Shown: positions 35,611-48,959, numbered from the stretch's first letter. The stretch: 64,000 nucleotides of DNA from Pogostemon cablin (GCA_023678885.1 CM043005.1:2242814-2306813); one strand, 5' to 3'. Numbers and translations are program-made. The notes: a model not told the origin generated them from the letters alone.

Positions 35611-35814
35611 TGGATAGGATGAAGGGCTGTTTTCTTAAGAAATGAGAGAAATTTACATCGGAACGGTTTTGATGGATATTTGGTAGGAGGGCGTAAATAT
35701 TTATTTTTTAGGGTAATTGTATTTCTTTATCCACTAATTTATGTATTTGATTGTATTTTTTTATTTTTAATATATCTTATAGTAAATAATCTTTAAATTG
35801 TGTATCTGAGTAGA

Positions 35815-36168
35815 GTGTATATTAGGTGCACCCAGGTGCAAGGGTGCACCCATATGTGTATAACTTCTTATTCTATTTTGTATACATGTTATTCTCTTTT
35901 GTATGCGTATTTTGTAATAATTGTATACTTTTTTCACACTAAATTTTTCATTAAAAAAACCATCATTTATATGTGTATAACTTTTTATTCAATAGTATAT
36001 ACATGTATTTTAATAATTGTACATTTTTTTACACTCAATTTTTCATTAAAAAAATTAACAATTAAATTGTATACATTTTTACTCATAATTGTATATGTTT
36101 TTGTTTATATTTGTATGTGGGTACACACGGAGCTTCGTGTGCACCCGGGTGCACACTATATTTAGCCA
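35815..36168. mobile_element. MITE with GTGCACCCGGGTGCAC ends
   Basis: The left end AGTGTATATTAGGTGCACCC and right end GTGCACCCGGGTGCACACTA are inverted copies. The interior is repetitive (GTATAACTTTTTATTC blocks). Related to the element at 29808-30190. Confidence 0.65.
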
Positions 36169-36590
36169 TCTGAGTAATAAAATCTTTATAATAAACTTAC
36201 TATATATTAAAATTAGTAAATAAATTAAATTTAATATTAATATATTAAAAAATTATTATTTTCGTGAATCGCTCAATACTAGTTTAAGTGTAATGTTTAA
36301 TAATCGATATAATTAGTTTAAGGGAGATGTATGCGACAATATTTTTTACCCTTAATTCTGAATTTCTACACATAATTAATTAATTCTGAATTTGGAAATA
36401 TATGCGACAATATTTTTTCCCCTTAATTTCGCATTATTATTGGTAAATATTATTGTAAACTATTTGATAAGAACAATAAGAATTATAAAGAAGAAGAAAA
36501 GAATACAGAAGAAGTAGGGAGATCGAGAGATTTTCATTAACGGCGTTGTGTCTGTAAGCCTACAAAACCTTAATGTTCTCACTCTTAATA

Positions 36591-37393
36591 CAGTAAAACC
36601 TCTATAAATTAATACACTTTGGACCAGAGAATTTTATTAATTTAAAGAGGTATTATATAATCGATAAATTAATAATTTATTAATTTAAAGAGGTTATATA
36701 AAAAAAAGTATTTTCATAACTTATTTATGTATGTTAGAAATATAGTATTAGAATATATGATTGAGTATTTATGGGATTCACAATTATACAGAAGACATCC
36801 ATGAGCTTGAGAAAATGATCAGTGTGGCGAGTTATAAGAATAAAATGGATGTGAATCACTTGCTTGACTTTACAGGTGAAAATAATGAATGTTACGAAGT
36901 TCAAAGCTTAAAAGAAATTGTTGCTGATGTCATTCAAAATGCAGAAGATGATGAAGTGGATGATGATTCAATAGCTTTGGAACTGGTCACTCGAAAAGAA
37001 GCATTGCAAGCGACAATAACTCTTCAGAAATTTTTATTGCAATATGAGAAGACAACGCTACAATTTTTGGGTGCAATCGAAATATTTAAAGATGAGATTA
37101 ATGCTGATCTGAAGTTTAACAAAAAATAAATAACAATAGATTCATATTTTTACTAAGTTGTATTAGAATGTTGAAGTTGATTACATATATATATTTGAGA
37201 ATTTTTTAATAATTATTAATTTATAATTTTGTTGGGACCTTAAATATACAATAGTATTTTCAAAATAAATATTATCTTATTATTTAATTGATTGGTACCC
37301 AAATTTGAACTGGTCCCAAGTTGGGACCGGACAAATTATTAGTTTTATTGAGGTTATTAATTTATCGAGTATTAATTTATAGAGATTTTACTG
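36591..37393 (+). mobile_element. pogo-like (Lemi/Emigrant type) element
   Basis: The left end CAGTAAAACCTCTATAAATT and right end AATTTATAGAGATTTTACTG are inverted repeats flanked by TA (36589-36590 and 37394-37395). These termini are diagnostic for plant pogo-type Tc1/mariner elements. The 803-bp length and partial coding region show it is an internally deleted derivative. Confidence 0.92.
36761..37129 (+). pseudogene. pogo-like transposase C-terminal remnant
   Basis: The frame of about 120 codons is acidic and helical (IVADVIQNAEDDEVDDDSIA, then RKEALQATITLQKFLLQYE). This matches the C-terminal tail after the DDE domain in plant pogo/jerky-like transposases. The DNA-binding and catalytic domains are gone. 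Confidence 0.65.
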
Positions 37394-37920
37394 TATAGAG
37401 AAGAGAAAGGGTAAAATGGTAAATAAACTCTCTTCCTATGCTAATAATATAAGGGGTAATGTTCATATAAAATATTTCACAGATGGGCAATTGTTAGCAT
37501 GGGAACATTTTAAAACTTTTAAATTAATTATTACTTATTTTTTATTTATATTATAAATTGTTAATGAAATAACATTATCACATTTTATTAATTGAGTATA
37601 ACTTTTTATTATATAAATTATCACTTTTTATCCATCTTACGTAAGCCCCTACATTTCAGTCTTTGATGATAAAGATATGTTTACAACGATTACAATGAAT
37701 TTCTAATGAAAAATATCATATAAACAATTTAATGGGGCGGTAACAATATTGTATGCTTTAAAAAATAGAATTAATAATAAAATAAGATCATTATTCTTAT
37801 AATAAAGTGAAATTTCATAATTTTTTGTTAAATATTTAGAATAGTTATTAATTTTATAATTTGAAATTTATTTAAAAAAAAGGTTTAATATAGTGAGTCA
37901 TAATATGAATTAAAAAAGAA

Positions 37921-38164
37921 TTAATTGCAAAAAAACCACAAACTTTACTCTTATTGCAAATTAATCATCACTTTTGAAAAACTGCAAAAAAAACCACCAC
38001 CTTTAAGTATTGTTGCAAAAAAAAAACCCAAAAAAATCCTACTTTTATTGAAAAACTGGATTTTTTACAACAATATTTAAAGGTGGTGATTTTTTTTGCA
38101 ATTTCTCAAAAGTGAAGATTAATTTGCAATAGGAGTAAAGTTCGTGGGTTTTTTTTGCAACTAA
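37921..38164. mobile_element. Palindromic MITE, TTAATTGCAAAAAA family (copy 2)
   Basis: Starts TTAATTGCAAAAAAACCACA and ends with its inverse (TTCGTGGGTTTTTTTTGCAA, then CTAA). Same family as 731-982. Confidence 0.75.
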
Positions 38165-38185
38165 CCCATTAAAAAAAGAAAAAGT

Positions 38186-38413
38186 CTCTTGTGAGACGGG
38201 TCAACTCAACATTAAAAATGCTTATTGTATATATAAAGTATGTTTAATGATCGTTAAAGTATGTTGAATTATGCATTAAAGTATGATTTTAAAGTGTTAT
38301 AATATGATTTATTATTAACATACTTTAACTACACATAAGCATATTTTGTCTATAGAATAAAAGTACTTTAGTGATTGGTCAACTCGTCTCACAAATAACC
38401 CGTCTCACAAGAG
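38186..38413. mobile_element. MITE with CTCTTGTGAGACGGGT termini
   Basis: CTCTTGTGAGACGGGT at the left recurs inverted as ACCCGTCTCACAAGAG at the right. The interior is AT-rich with AAAGTATG repeats. It lies 22 bp from the preceding MITE. Confidence 0.75.
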
Positions 38414-38419
38414 TTTATA

Positions 38420-41400
38420 TTTTGAAAATAATTAAATTCAAATTTCTAATTAATTTAACAATTAAATGTTCATAAAGGCTAAATCATTAAACAAACAAAA
38501 AGAATAAAAATTTAAGTGAGATTAATATCATATTTTATTGATTATAAATTAATTTTTTTATCGGTAAATGTTACTTTCTCTGTCCAATCGAAAGATCTCA
38601 ATTTTACCAAATCTAATACAACTGACTACTACACATAAAATAATAATACTCATTAATCTACGTGCAAAAAAATAAATGAAGACCTTTGCCCGAGACGGAC
38701 TGACCAATTGTTAGTAGTTAAAAGTTAGTTCACTATTTCCTATACTCTAAGATTTCTACATGTTAGTTGTTAGTTCATCAAGCACCTATACTTAAAAAAA
38801 ACTCCCTCAACTTTTCTCCTTTACTATTTCACGTTGTTTAAGAAAAGTTACACTTTTTGACCAATTTTATTAACTTTGGAGGGTATTGTAGTATTTTTAG
38901 GTAATAAAAAAATATAAAGTAATTATATGTGTGTGAAAAAGGATAGCAAATTTGAAATTAAAGTAACTTTTTAGGTTGTTGGATAAAGAGATATTTCCTT
39001 TTTTGGGAGTGAAAGGTTTGTGGGACAAACAAACGAGGAAAGTGAGAAAAGTATTATGGGACGGAAGGAATAGTCGCATTTGAATCATTCACTTTAGTGT
39101 GCTGTCTAATAGCTAACCCCCTTATCATAAATCATTTTTTTCTTCCTATAAGTTTTTTTTTTAAACATCAAATTCCTAACTTTACAATTCTAAATTTTGT
39201 TTATAATAAATTCGTAACTTAAATAGTAATCATTTGATCGGTTAAGATTATGAATTTAATATTTACCTATAATTTTTACCATTAACATTGAGGAATATTT
39301 TTATTTCTTTTTATATACTTTATTTATTGAATTAAATTTATTTTCTTTAAATCATTAGATTAGTATCAGATTTCATGTAAATATTATTAAAATATGATTT
39401 GATGGAGTATATATAACACTATAAGTTAAATTAAAATTCGTCGAAATAAAATTCGTTGAATTTCAAGTTTATTTATAACTTAATCATTAAATTTCACTTA
39501 ACAAAAATAAAATTAAACTTTTTCAAGAAGTTATGAAGTTAATTATGTCTCTATAAATTAGTTTTTTTTTAATAAATCATAAAATAAAATAAACTTATTA
39601 TCATCCATTATTTTATTTCATTTATTTGAGATTTTAATATATAATAAAATAAATAAAATGTACATTATAGAAAATTCAAATTTTTTAGAGATACAAATCA
39701 TGCGTTTATCATGTATATTATTATTATTTTTGGAACAAATACAACGTATTAAATGTATTGAAATTAATGCAGTGTAATTAATACAAGAAATAATGATGAG
39801 AGAGAAATCTATTTCTTATTTATTTAACAAATAAAAGCTAAAGGTTAAATTAGTAAATGTAAATATGCATTTAATTATTCTATCTGGATAGATTCTATCA
39901 AAGAGGTATTACCGTTAGTTTAATATGTAACTTACCTTAATTAATATTTACTGGCACGTGAGATACTTTGCAAGACAAACTGTGCATTAGCATTTGTTAC
40001 CTTAATTAAAGAGCGAAAACGCGTGTAATAAATTGAACAAAACAAAAATCAAGTACAGCACATCACTTCGTAACTAGAGTAAGCCTCCATCAAGAACAAC
40101 AATTGCAAGTGCGCTCTCTCTCCATTGCAACTTATTTTCTGTGTTGTTTTAAAAATATATATATCTTTAGACAAATTTTATTATTTTTTAGGATAATATA
40201 ATATTTTTAGGTAATTATTGTATAAAAGTATGTTATTTGTGTTAAATGAAAAAAATAAATTTGTAATTAAAATATATTTTTAAGAGTGAGGATTGATTAA
40301 ATACTTCTTTTTCCATAATAAAGTTTAATGTGGAACGAATATAAATGGAAAAGTAGAATTTAAGTTGTACAAAGGGAGTATAATATTAATCACATTACTC
40401 ACTCTGTCCAGTCAAACAATTGTCTTTTCATTGGAATTAAAGAATATAATAATATTTTAATGTTAAATGGATAAAAATATTAGTATTGTGTGTGGACCTA
40501 TAGTAATATAATAATTAATTTGTGTGTGTCTACAATTTAGATAATCTCCAGCAGTTGACTGTATTTTGCTGCATATCCATTTTATTAATAATATTTTTTT
40601 ATTTATTTCTATATTTAATTTATTTTTCATTATTATTATTATTTTTGAATAAAAAAATAATATAATAAAAATATTAATATGCCTAAAATTAAAATAACAT
40701 AATTGTAGATAGCCGAATTGATTCTCCCTTAATTGTGAGTTGATGTGGCTGTTTAGTTAAGAGATAATTATCCGCACTAATCCAACATAATAATTTAGTA
40801 AAGAATACTCAAAAGTTCTCTCCAGAGAATATTCATGTTCTTTATTTGTTAGGAGCAGGCTACATATATGGGTGAACTGACATCATCCGAATATCCGGAT
40901 ATATCGTCAAATCACATCGCATTAATTGCAGACACTGTAGGTATTAAATGCTATAGCCCCATGCAATACAAGTTGATTTCTATGTTACATTTTCGGTGTT
41001 CCATTGGTGTTCCACAACATAAAAAAACTATACCCTACAAATGACTAATAAACCCTTGGGGCAAACATTGAATTTTGGGCATTGATCATGCCACGTGGCA
41101 ATCATTTAATTAGTGGAACAGGAGATGAAACACCACTATGTAACAGGTGATCTCATTCTCATGCAATATTTTAGCGATTTGTTTTAGGATACCCCTATAT
41201 ATGGATCTTAGGGGATATCTGTATAATTCCTAAGTTAGGCGGCGTAAGTAACCAAGTGAGAATGGTGGAGGACTTGTCCGGGCTCTGGGCCCAACAATCG
41301 TTCCTCAAAAGGGTCATTCCATTGGGCCCAATAAAATGTAGCACGTGTTCTCTTTTCGGAGGCTCACGCGATGGGCCCTACTACACTAATCATTAAAATT

Positions 41401-41510
41401 ACGTTATAATTTATTTAAACATGAAACTAAGATAACAATTAAAATTAAAATTATATTACAAAATACATAAGCATAAAATTAAAATTACAACAACACGATA
41501 ATTAAAACTT
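38420..41510. other. AT-rich intergenic DNA with Stowaway-like debris
   Basis: Fragments with CCCTC/GAGGGA-type ends occur near 38570-38715, 38790-39075 and 40370-40440, all diverged. No protein-coding family was recognised. Some G-box-like CACGTG cores (39956, 41352) are noted without functional claim. Confidence 0.45.
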
Positions 41511-41514
41511 GTAT

Positions 41515-41730
41515 ATCCCCGGGGACACCATACGCCCAGATACCCTTTAGTATTGAATGATATATCATTTAGTATAAGGAAGTGTACCCTTTATTTTATG
41601 AAAAAAAATTAATGAAATTGTATACTTTTTAGAACAAAATGTTGTACCCTTATTAATAAAAGTGTATAACCTTTAGAACAAAATATTATACTCTTATACA
41701 CCTTGTGCATCTGGGGACACAACATACCAA
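41515..41730. mobile_element. MITE related to 29808-30190
   Basis: It shares the blocks AGTGTACCCTTTATTTTATG and TTTAGAACAAAAT, and has imperfect inverted ends around TCCCCGGGGACACC and GCATCTGGGGACAC. Confidence 0.5.
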
Positions 41731-41996
41731 CTATATTATCTTTTACTATTATTATTAAAAAATAACAAACTACCTAAAAAATAAATCGAAAAGTAACTTT
41801 TATTAATATATATAAGAGTGGGGCTCTTATGCCTCCGGACACACGGATTTAGATATGTATCCCTTTGTAATTTTTGTGCCTTTATAATTTAAACCTCTAG
41901 CAATACATATGTTTAAATAGGGAGAGGAAGAGTTATGTTCACATGAAGACATGGATGTGTTCCGGTGTCCATAGGGCGCAGGATCTTTTGCCTATC

Positions 41997-42006
41997 TATA
42001 TAAATA
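41997..42006 (+). promoter_or_regulatory. Candidate TATA box of the patatin-like gene
   Basis: TATATAAATA lies about 345 bp upstream of the chosen start codon. The CT-rich, CTCACTCTCACTC-type sequence at 42110-42135 looks like a plant 5' leader. No transcript evidence is available. Confidence 0.3.
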
Positions 42007-42152
42007 TAAATAAATAAATTTGTGGTGAAGTAATTAAGTATTACTGCCAGTGGTACTAGTACAGCCATCCCCACTAAATAAATATTACACACACGTAGCA
42101 CTTCATGCTCATCTCCTTCACTACCTCACTCTCACTCAACAAAGAAGCAAAA

Positions 42153-42209
42153 ATGCGTAATTACACCTTCAATGTGTGTGCTCTGACCACCATTAATGGG
42201 CTTCATTAG
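42153..42209 (+). promoter_or_regulatory. Upstream open reading frame in the patatin leader
   Basis: ATG at 42153 opens an 18-codon frame (MRNYTFNVCALTTINGLH) ending in TAG, about 140 bp before the main start. A two-codon uORF follows at 42315. If the leader covers this region, these could lower translation of the main frame; this is inference. Confidence 0.3.
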
Positions 42210-42349
42210 TTCAGCGTGATCCCCTGCTTTTATCAAGGATATTTTCTCTGAATCTAATCTAATCTTATACCAATAAAGATTAGCTCTAGCTGTAGATCGA
42301 TTCACCCTAAATTTGATGCGCTGATTTGTAATTGGAGATTGAGAAATTG

Positions 42350-43572
42350 ATGGAGTTGAGCAATGTGACGTTGGAGATTTTCTCCAAATTGGAGCAGAAA
42401 TGGCTTCACCACTGTGAAGGCAAAAAGACGCGTGTGTTGAGCATCGACGGCGGAGGAACCACCGCCACTGTCGCCGCCGCCGCCTTGGTCCATTTAGAGG
42501 ACCAGATCCAGGAGAAAACCGCCGATTCAAACGCTCGAGTTACTGATTTCTTCGATATCGTTGTCGGTACCGGAATCGGCGCTCTCCTCGCCGCAATGCT
42601 CGTCGCCGACGACGGCTCCGGCCGACCGCTTTTCTCAGCCGGAGACGCCGCAAAGTTCGTGGCGTAGAATCAGGCGAAGCTGTTCAAACAGAAAAACTTC
42701 CGCGCCTTCCGCCGTCGGAAGAGGTTTTCCGGCTGGAGCATGGACGGCGTGTTGCAGGCGGCATTCCGGAGAGATGACGGCGTCGTTTTGACCCTCAAAG
42801 ACACGTGTAAGCCTCTCCTCGTTCCTTGCTTTGACTTGAACAGCTCGGCGCCGTTTGTTTTCTCCCGAGCCGACGCTTCCGAGTCGCCGAGCTTCGACTT
42901 CGAGCTTTGGAAAGTGATCCGCGCCACGTCGGCGACGCCGCCGATGTTCAAGCCGTATAAACTCTCATCCACCGACGGAAAAACCTCTTGCCTAGCCATC
43001 GACGGCGGACTTGTGATGAACAACCCCGCCGCCGCCGCCGTCACTCACGTTTTGCACAATAAGCGCGATTTCCCGACGGTGACCGGAGTCGATGACTTGT
43101 TGGTGCTTTCCATCGGTAACGGACCATTAACTAGTCCGTCGAGAATGAATCTTAACCGTAACGGAGACTGCTCGACGGCGTCAATCGTCGGCATTGTCCT
43201 TGACGGTGTATCTGAGACCGTTGATCAAATGCTGGGCAATGCCTTCTGCTGGAATCCAAACGATTACATCCGAATTCAGGTAATTTAAATTTAAATTTTT
43301 TATAAATAAAATTACAATTAATTAATTAATTAAACATTTATTAAGATCACTGCATTATTTTGTAGGGTAACGGAGTTTGTGTAACGCGGGAGGAGGTGTT
43401 GGCGGAGAGAGCAGTGGAGTCGTTGCCGTTTGGCGGGAGACGGTTGCTAACGGAGACTAACGGAGACAGAATCGGGGGGCTAGTGCAACGGCTCGTTGCA
43501 TCGGGAAGGAGTAGCTTGCCGCCGAGTCCATGCAAAGAAACGGCCGTTAGCCCACTGGTTAACGGTCGTTAG
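42350..43572 (+). pseudogene. Patatin-related phospholipase pPLAIII (PLP9-like), one nonsense codon
   Basis: Two exons (42350-43279 and 43366-43572) join in phase 0 across a GT..AG intron of 86 bp, for 378 codons. That is close to pPLAIII-delta/PLP9 (about 384). The start is the ATG giving MELSNVTLEIFSKLEQKWL, matching the family N-terminus. Motifs: the oxyanion loop DGGGTT at residue 33; GTGIG at 73-77 in place of the esterase GxSxG, as known for the pPLAIII class; and DGG at 218 in AIDGGLVMNNP. The family acts on membrane phospholipids and galactolipids and affects cell elongation. A TAG at codon 106 (42665-42667) is the only lesion seen. It is either a recent pseudogene, a null allele or a sequence error. 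Confidence 0.88.
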
Positions 43573-44596
43573 CTTAAGTTGTTAATTTTTTGTCTTTTCT
43601 CGTCCAGTTTTATATTAGGCCGTCAGTTAATTGGCCCTCTTTGTCAACTTTAACCAGAAGCAGTACATTAAAATAATAATTCCGTAGGGACTGTTTGGTG
43701 TATAATTAATTAATTGATGTCTCATTTTGGGGCTACTAATTAACGTAATTAATAGGCGAATTTTGTCTTGATTTACATCTCATTAATTGCAGAATCTTTT
43801 TAATATCATGAATTAATTGTTCATGTCTTTTTATGCAGTTCAGAACATTATGGTGTATTTACTTACCGACACAGAGGAAAATATCGATAATTACAGATAT
43901 TTTTTTAGCTGAGATAATTATAAAGGATGAATGGAAACATTTCTCGATTTAAAATTTATGGATTTTGAAAAACTGATTTTAAAAATCATGGATTAGAAAT
44001 TGATTAAATAATGATTATTTATATTTGTTTTAAGTTTTTTTTAGTAGATTTTAATTTTACTAGCTATGAATTAATGTGCAAGAAATTAATAGTAATACGT
44101 GAAAGAGTATTTATTAGTTTAAGATAAAAGATGTAATAGCCACTTCAACAACCAGTACATTCAATGATTCGAACAATGCGTACAACGAACCACGACTCGA
44201 CTCTTTCTCGATTAAGACCTGTGACCCTCGACTTGATCTAACAACTTATGAACCGACCTGACCCAGCTTGTGAACCAAATTGAACCGGACCAATTCAAAC
44301 TAGTCAACTTTTCACACTAATGGTTCACTTTATACATGTCACACCCTATATAAGTTTCTTTATTTCTGTTTCTAGTATGAGTGAATAAAAATTTTAGTTA
44401 CACTTCATTTGTTTCTCTAAATAGTTATAAATATATTCAATATGGTGTTCATAGCAGGTTGATTTAAAAAAAAAAAAAAAGGAAAAAGGGAGGTGATAGG
44501 AAGCAACAAACCCATGGATCACTTCTTTGGCTTTGTAGGTAATACTTGACTTGTTATTCGATAATTTCCCCAAAATTTTCACTTTATCCCCAAAGA
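43573..44596. other. 3' flank of the patatin gene and AT-rich spacer
   Basis: No coding resemblance. A poly-A run of 15 A at 44467-44481 and generic AT-rich sequence. No clear transposon termini. Confidence 0.45.
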
Positions 44597-44910
44597 TGGT
44601 TGGATAATTGATACTGGTGTAATTAAGGAGAAAGTTACAATATGTTTGCCTAATCGATCCACCATGATAGAATATGAGGGGTAATGTGCATTACTCCTGA
44701 TTTCACTATCAAACATTTTCTCTACATCCCAAATTTCAAATATAATCTTTTATCTGTTCATCAACTGTGCTCAAATTTTGGGATAACAACAAAATAGCTG
44801 ATGGAAAATTGAAAGGAAATCTTTATGTGTTTAAATGTTTACGAAGAATAAATAAAATAGTTTTTCATGTTGCATTGGACTGTAGGCATAAGAAAATGGG
44901 GTATGCATCC
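44597..44910 (+). pseudogene. Copia protease / GAG-pre-integrase remnant
   Basis: Plus-strand frames give WIIDTG (the protease start), then with shifts PNFKYNLLSVHQLCSNFGI-like sequence, IADGKLKGNLYVFK and LDCRHKKMGYAS. These are in the standard order for plant copia pol before integrase (LLSVHQL.., GNLYV, LWHKRLGHAS). Stops and frameshifts are frequent. The rest of the element is absent. Confidence 0.65.
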
Positions 44911-45697
44911 ATTACTATTATTTACTCTCTCTATCACATTTCAGATGACACACTTTTCATTTTGGGTTGTCCAACAAAAATTTGTAACTTTCTAAAAAAT
45001 AAAAAGTCAAACATAATAACTATTTCCCATGCACTTTATTTACAAAAAGGGTAAAAATTAATGGTCAAATTTTAACTGACCAGATAATTAATAGTTTATT
45101 TAATGCATATTTTAGCTACCATTCTACCCTTACTTAATTTTGTTTGTGTGAATGATATCGGAAATATAAATGGAAAATCAATGAACATTAATTACTTATT
45201 TATTTCCTACAGCAAAATAAAAATCTTATCATTAATTATTCTTATTCAACTCTCTAATTGAGTGCTCATTATCTACTTTAAATACTTCATCCATTCATTA
45301 ATAATTTAGTTTTTTCTATTTCCAAATTAAACATCTAATTTCTTAAATTTTTCGAGAGATTCGTTAATATAATATAATATAATTATATTAAAATAAAATA
45401 AGTGTTGCTTTTTTACTGGATTAACCAAAATTGTAAAAATTTATGAAAATCTTATGGATAGTATATATTCCTCCAAATCATCTCAATAGTTATCTATCAT
45501 CATTCAAGACATCCCATTTAAATGGCTATATTTTCTGTTTAAGTAGATATAAAAAACAATAATTATATTTTCATGTGCTTCACATAATACTAATAAACAT
45601 TAACATTAAAATATTTTATTTTTTTTATTTACTATTAAAATATTATTTAATCTTTTTATTTAAAAAGCATACCTAATTATTCGGATGGGACAAAGGG

Positions 45698-45918
45698 AGT
45701 GTCCAAGTTAAGAGGTTCATTTTACCATTTTGGTCGTCCCACCCAAAGAGTCTCATTTCCTTTTTTGGACACATGGGACCCACCCACACTCACTAATACA
45801 ATTAAAACATGGGGCCCCCACACCCACTCATACAACTACCCACTACACATTAAATAATAATACTCCTTAATCCACGTGCCCAAAAGCAAATGAGACTCTT
45901 AAGTTGGGACGGAAGGAG
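45698..45918. mobile_element. Stowaway-like MITE
   Basis: The right end GTTGGGACGGAAGGAGTA carries the Stowaway signature, and the interior CGTCCCACCCAAAGAGTCTC is typical of this group. The left end is diverged (GGAGTGTCCAAGTTAAG). Confidence 0.55.
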
Positions 45919-45960
45919 TATCTTTTAGTTGGTATAATATTGTAGCACTCCTATAAGATA

Positions 45961-46186
45961 CTCCCTCCATCCCCTTTAAATGGCCTATTTTTTTTATTTT
46001 CGCCGTCCCGTTCAAAATGTCTCATTTCTTTTTTTTATACACATGATACCAACACATATCCACTAATATAATTAAAATATGAGACTCTCACACCTAATAA
46101 TACAACCTCACATTACATATTAAGTAATAATACTCATTAATCAAGTGCAAAAAACAAAAGACACTTTTTAAAGGAGAATAAGGGAG
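45961..46186. mobile_element. Stowaway-type MITE
   Basis: Begins CTCCCTCCATCCCCTTTAAA and ends TTTAAAGGAGAATAAGGGAG, flanked by TA on both sides. Confidence 0.8.
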
Positions 46187-46437
46187 TATATTTTTTAGAT
46201 TTTACTTGAAAGCAAATTTTAAATTTATGAAAAATATCGCGTTACTATTTTATATCCTATAAAAATATTTTTTCTAATCAAACTGAAATATTTTACAGTA
46301 TAGACTTGAATTTCATCTGATATACCGTATTGAAATTCTAATGAACAGTAAAAAATTGTATTGAACTGATAAATTGAATACAAATATACTTTATGATAAA
46401 ACTTTATATCCTATTAAAACTTCATAATAAAAAAATA

Positions 46438-46727
46438 TTCCCTCCGTCCCACGTATTTTTACCCACTTTCCATTTTGGGGTGTCCCACGTATTTTTATCC
46501 ATTTCATTTTTGGCAAAAATACATAATATTCTATTACATACTTTTTACAATCCCAACAACTTTAATTAATTTTTTACACTTTATTCATCATTCTCAATAA
46601 CTTTATTCACTTTTTCTTTTTAAATTACTAATTTATCCCTACTTTCTCTTACATTATATATTAAAAAATAAAATATCTTAATCTCCGTGCCCGTACAAAC
46701 AGGTAAAAATATCCGGGACAGAGGGAG
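46438..46727. mobile_element. Stowaway-type MITE
   Basis: Begins TTCCCTCCGTCCCACGTATT and ends ATATCCGGGACAGAGGGAG, flanked by TA. A partial further copy begins at 46756 (ACTCCCTCCGTCCCACC). Confidence 0.8.
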
Positions 46728-47084
46728 TATTATATTCTAAAAAATATTATATTCTACTCCCTCCGTCCCACCATAAGATTTCAAATTACTATTTGGTGTA
46801 TCTCATTTAAAGATTTATAGTTATCTATTTAGTGAGGATGGACTATATATTTAAAAATTAACACCCCTAAAAATTTTACTCCCTGCATCAATCGATAATA
46901 ATATATCAATTTACTTTTTGCACGTGAATTAAGAAGTATTATTATTTTATGTAATTGATTGGTGTCCAAATTTAAACTTTGTCCAAAGTTCTTATCAAAC
47001 AAATTATTAGTTTTATCAAAATTATTTAATTTATCGTTGTTTATGGAGATTATATGTAAATGGCTCATAAGACGGGCAAAGAGT

Positions 47085-47565
47085 TGGGTAAGATGCAATA
47101 GGTAAGGTACCTGTTTATTTTGAGATATTCGTAATCGTATTCGAGTAAAAAGAGACTATCTGTACCAATTTCGTTTAAAAAATTTAATATAATACCTGTA
47201 TCCATTTCATACCCGTTTATCAATATCCGCAGGTACCCGTACACATTTAATATTAATTTATTTTATAATATATATTTATAGTTTTTTATTAATAAATAAA
47301 TATAATAACAAAAATATATTATTATTAATTAATATAAAATAATATAAAATAAATTTTATTATTTTAAACAAATATTTAATAAATATAATTAAATAAAACT
47401 TTTAACTATTAATTATATATATAGATAAATATGGTACCCACAAATATTGAGGCATTACTCATACCCGTCTCAAACCCATTTACAATTACGCGTACCCTTT
47501 CATTAAGATTCAAGTAGACTGAGTACCCGAAATACCCATCCTATTATCATCCATAGTTGAGACCG
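47085..47565. mobile_element. GGTACCCG-rich hAT-like non-autonomous element
   Basis: Repeated CAGGTACCCGTAC / GAGTACCCG motifs occupy both ends around an AT-rich core. It matches, in opposite orientation, the fragment at 1-237. The right end ATCATCCATAG is a weak terminus. Confidence 0.45.
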
Positions 47566-47599
47566 TCTCATAGATTCTCATTATATGTATTACCTTTAG

Positions 47600-48959
47600 G
47601 GTTTCATACGTTTCTAACAGTCAGCGGAAGCAAGAAAATAAAAAATGTATTACCTTTCACCAGGATATGTTGGAGAAGATGAATTCTCGCCGGCAGCCTG
47701 CGCATCCTCACCGTTTTAGACATAACTCTCTCATCCGATATTGGATTTGAGTGATCTATATACCAAAATGATCCACTCTTCTGTGGCTTCCGGTCAGTAT
47801 ATCATACATCAAATTCTGAGATCTGTATAATTTTATAAAAATTATAGAAAGTGGCAAACAGCAGCAGCAAACAACCTTCCAGTCTTCTGCTGTATTCCTA
47901 AGTCCAATCTTGACGTCGTGTGGGCGACGATCTTTGAGATCTTCTCAATCTTCTATTCCCTCACCCTCATCACAGTGTTAGGCGTGAATAATCTCATAGA
48001 TTAGTGTTTCTGAACAGTTGAGATGACTTATATATGGACAACAGTAGGGACCAGTAGGAGAAATTAGAGTTGGGCCTCCATTGGGCTTATGTATCCAAGC
48101 TTAGCCCAAAGTTTATACTTAAGTCCAATAATAATAATATATACCACTAAATTATTATTACTGCACTACCGTTCTAATCTCATAATTACGTTATGGGCTC
48201 CTTCTTATTATGAGCCCGTTAGTCTCCCCATGTTTAAGATATACAATGCTCATTAATTAATTAAGTTACTGACAACTCCATTAATTAATATCTCATCTGA
48301 GAGTAGTAGCACTCAACCTCATTATCATGCCGGAATAAATCCACCTGCAAGGTTTACATGATAATCCTTATGAGCTCTTCAAGGGGATATCATCAACTTA
48401 TAACGGACACAGATTCCTTCTACAATCAACAGCACACCATAGAGACAACACTATTTCCCAACTCACCGAGTTTGTTGATTTAATTACATGTAAATCTCAC
48501 CCATTGATGAATCAAAGAAATACATACTATCTTACATGTCGAGGTTATTGTATAGAGATTAAAAGCATGAATATTCATAATAATAGAGATCAAGTTCTTC
48601 TATAAGTCAGTATAAGTCGAACGATCTCAGGCGGTCCTGCTCAATACACATAAAGTGCACTAATGTGATTCTATAGGCAAGATAAATTAATACCAAATCA
48701 CACTACAACCATCCCGATAGAGAGTCCCCGTCTATCTCGGTTGTAAGCCTCTGTTTATACTTTATAAAGAAATCGATAATATGATATTTCGCGTGTTGTC
48801 GCACAACATATTATCTACAGTATAGAGTAAGTGGACTATTGCATCAAACGTATAAATAAATTATAAGACGCAATTATTTGATCATATGATTCTCATTTCA
48901 AATTAATTATTAACGTATTGTTCATATAAAAAGCTAGACTTTTAGTATACAATCCAACA
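47600..48959 (-). repeat. Cop2 3' LTR (left boundary approximate)
   Basis: It ends AATCCAACA at 48959 and is followed by the polypurine tract (minus strand AAGTGGGAGAT). It is homologous to the Cop1 LTR along most of its length. The left boundary is unclear because the sequence blends into a diverged LTR start (GTCAGCGGAAGCAAG at about 47620). Confidence 0.7.
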
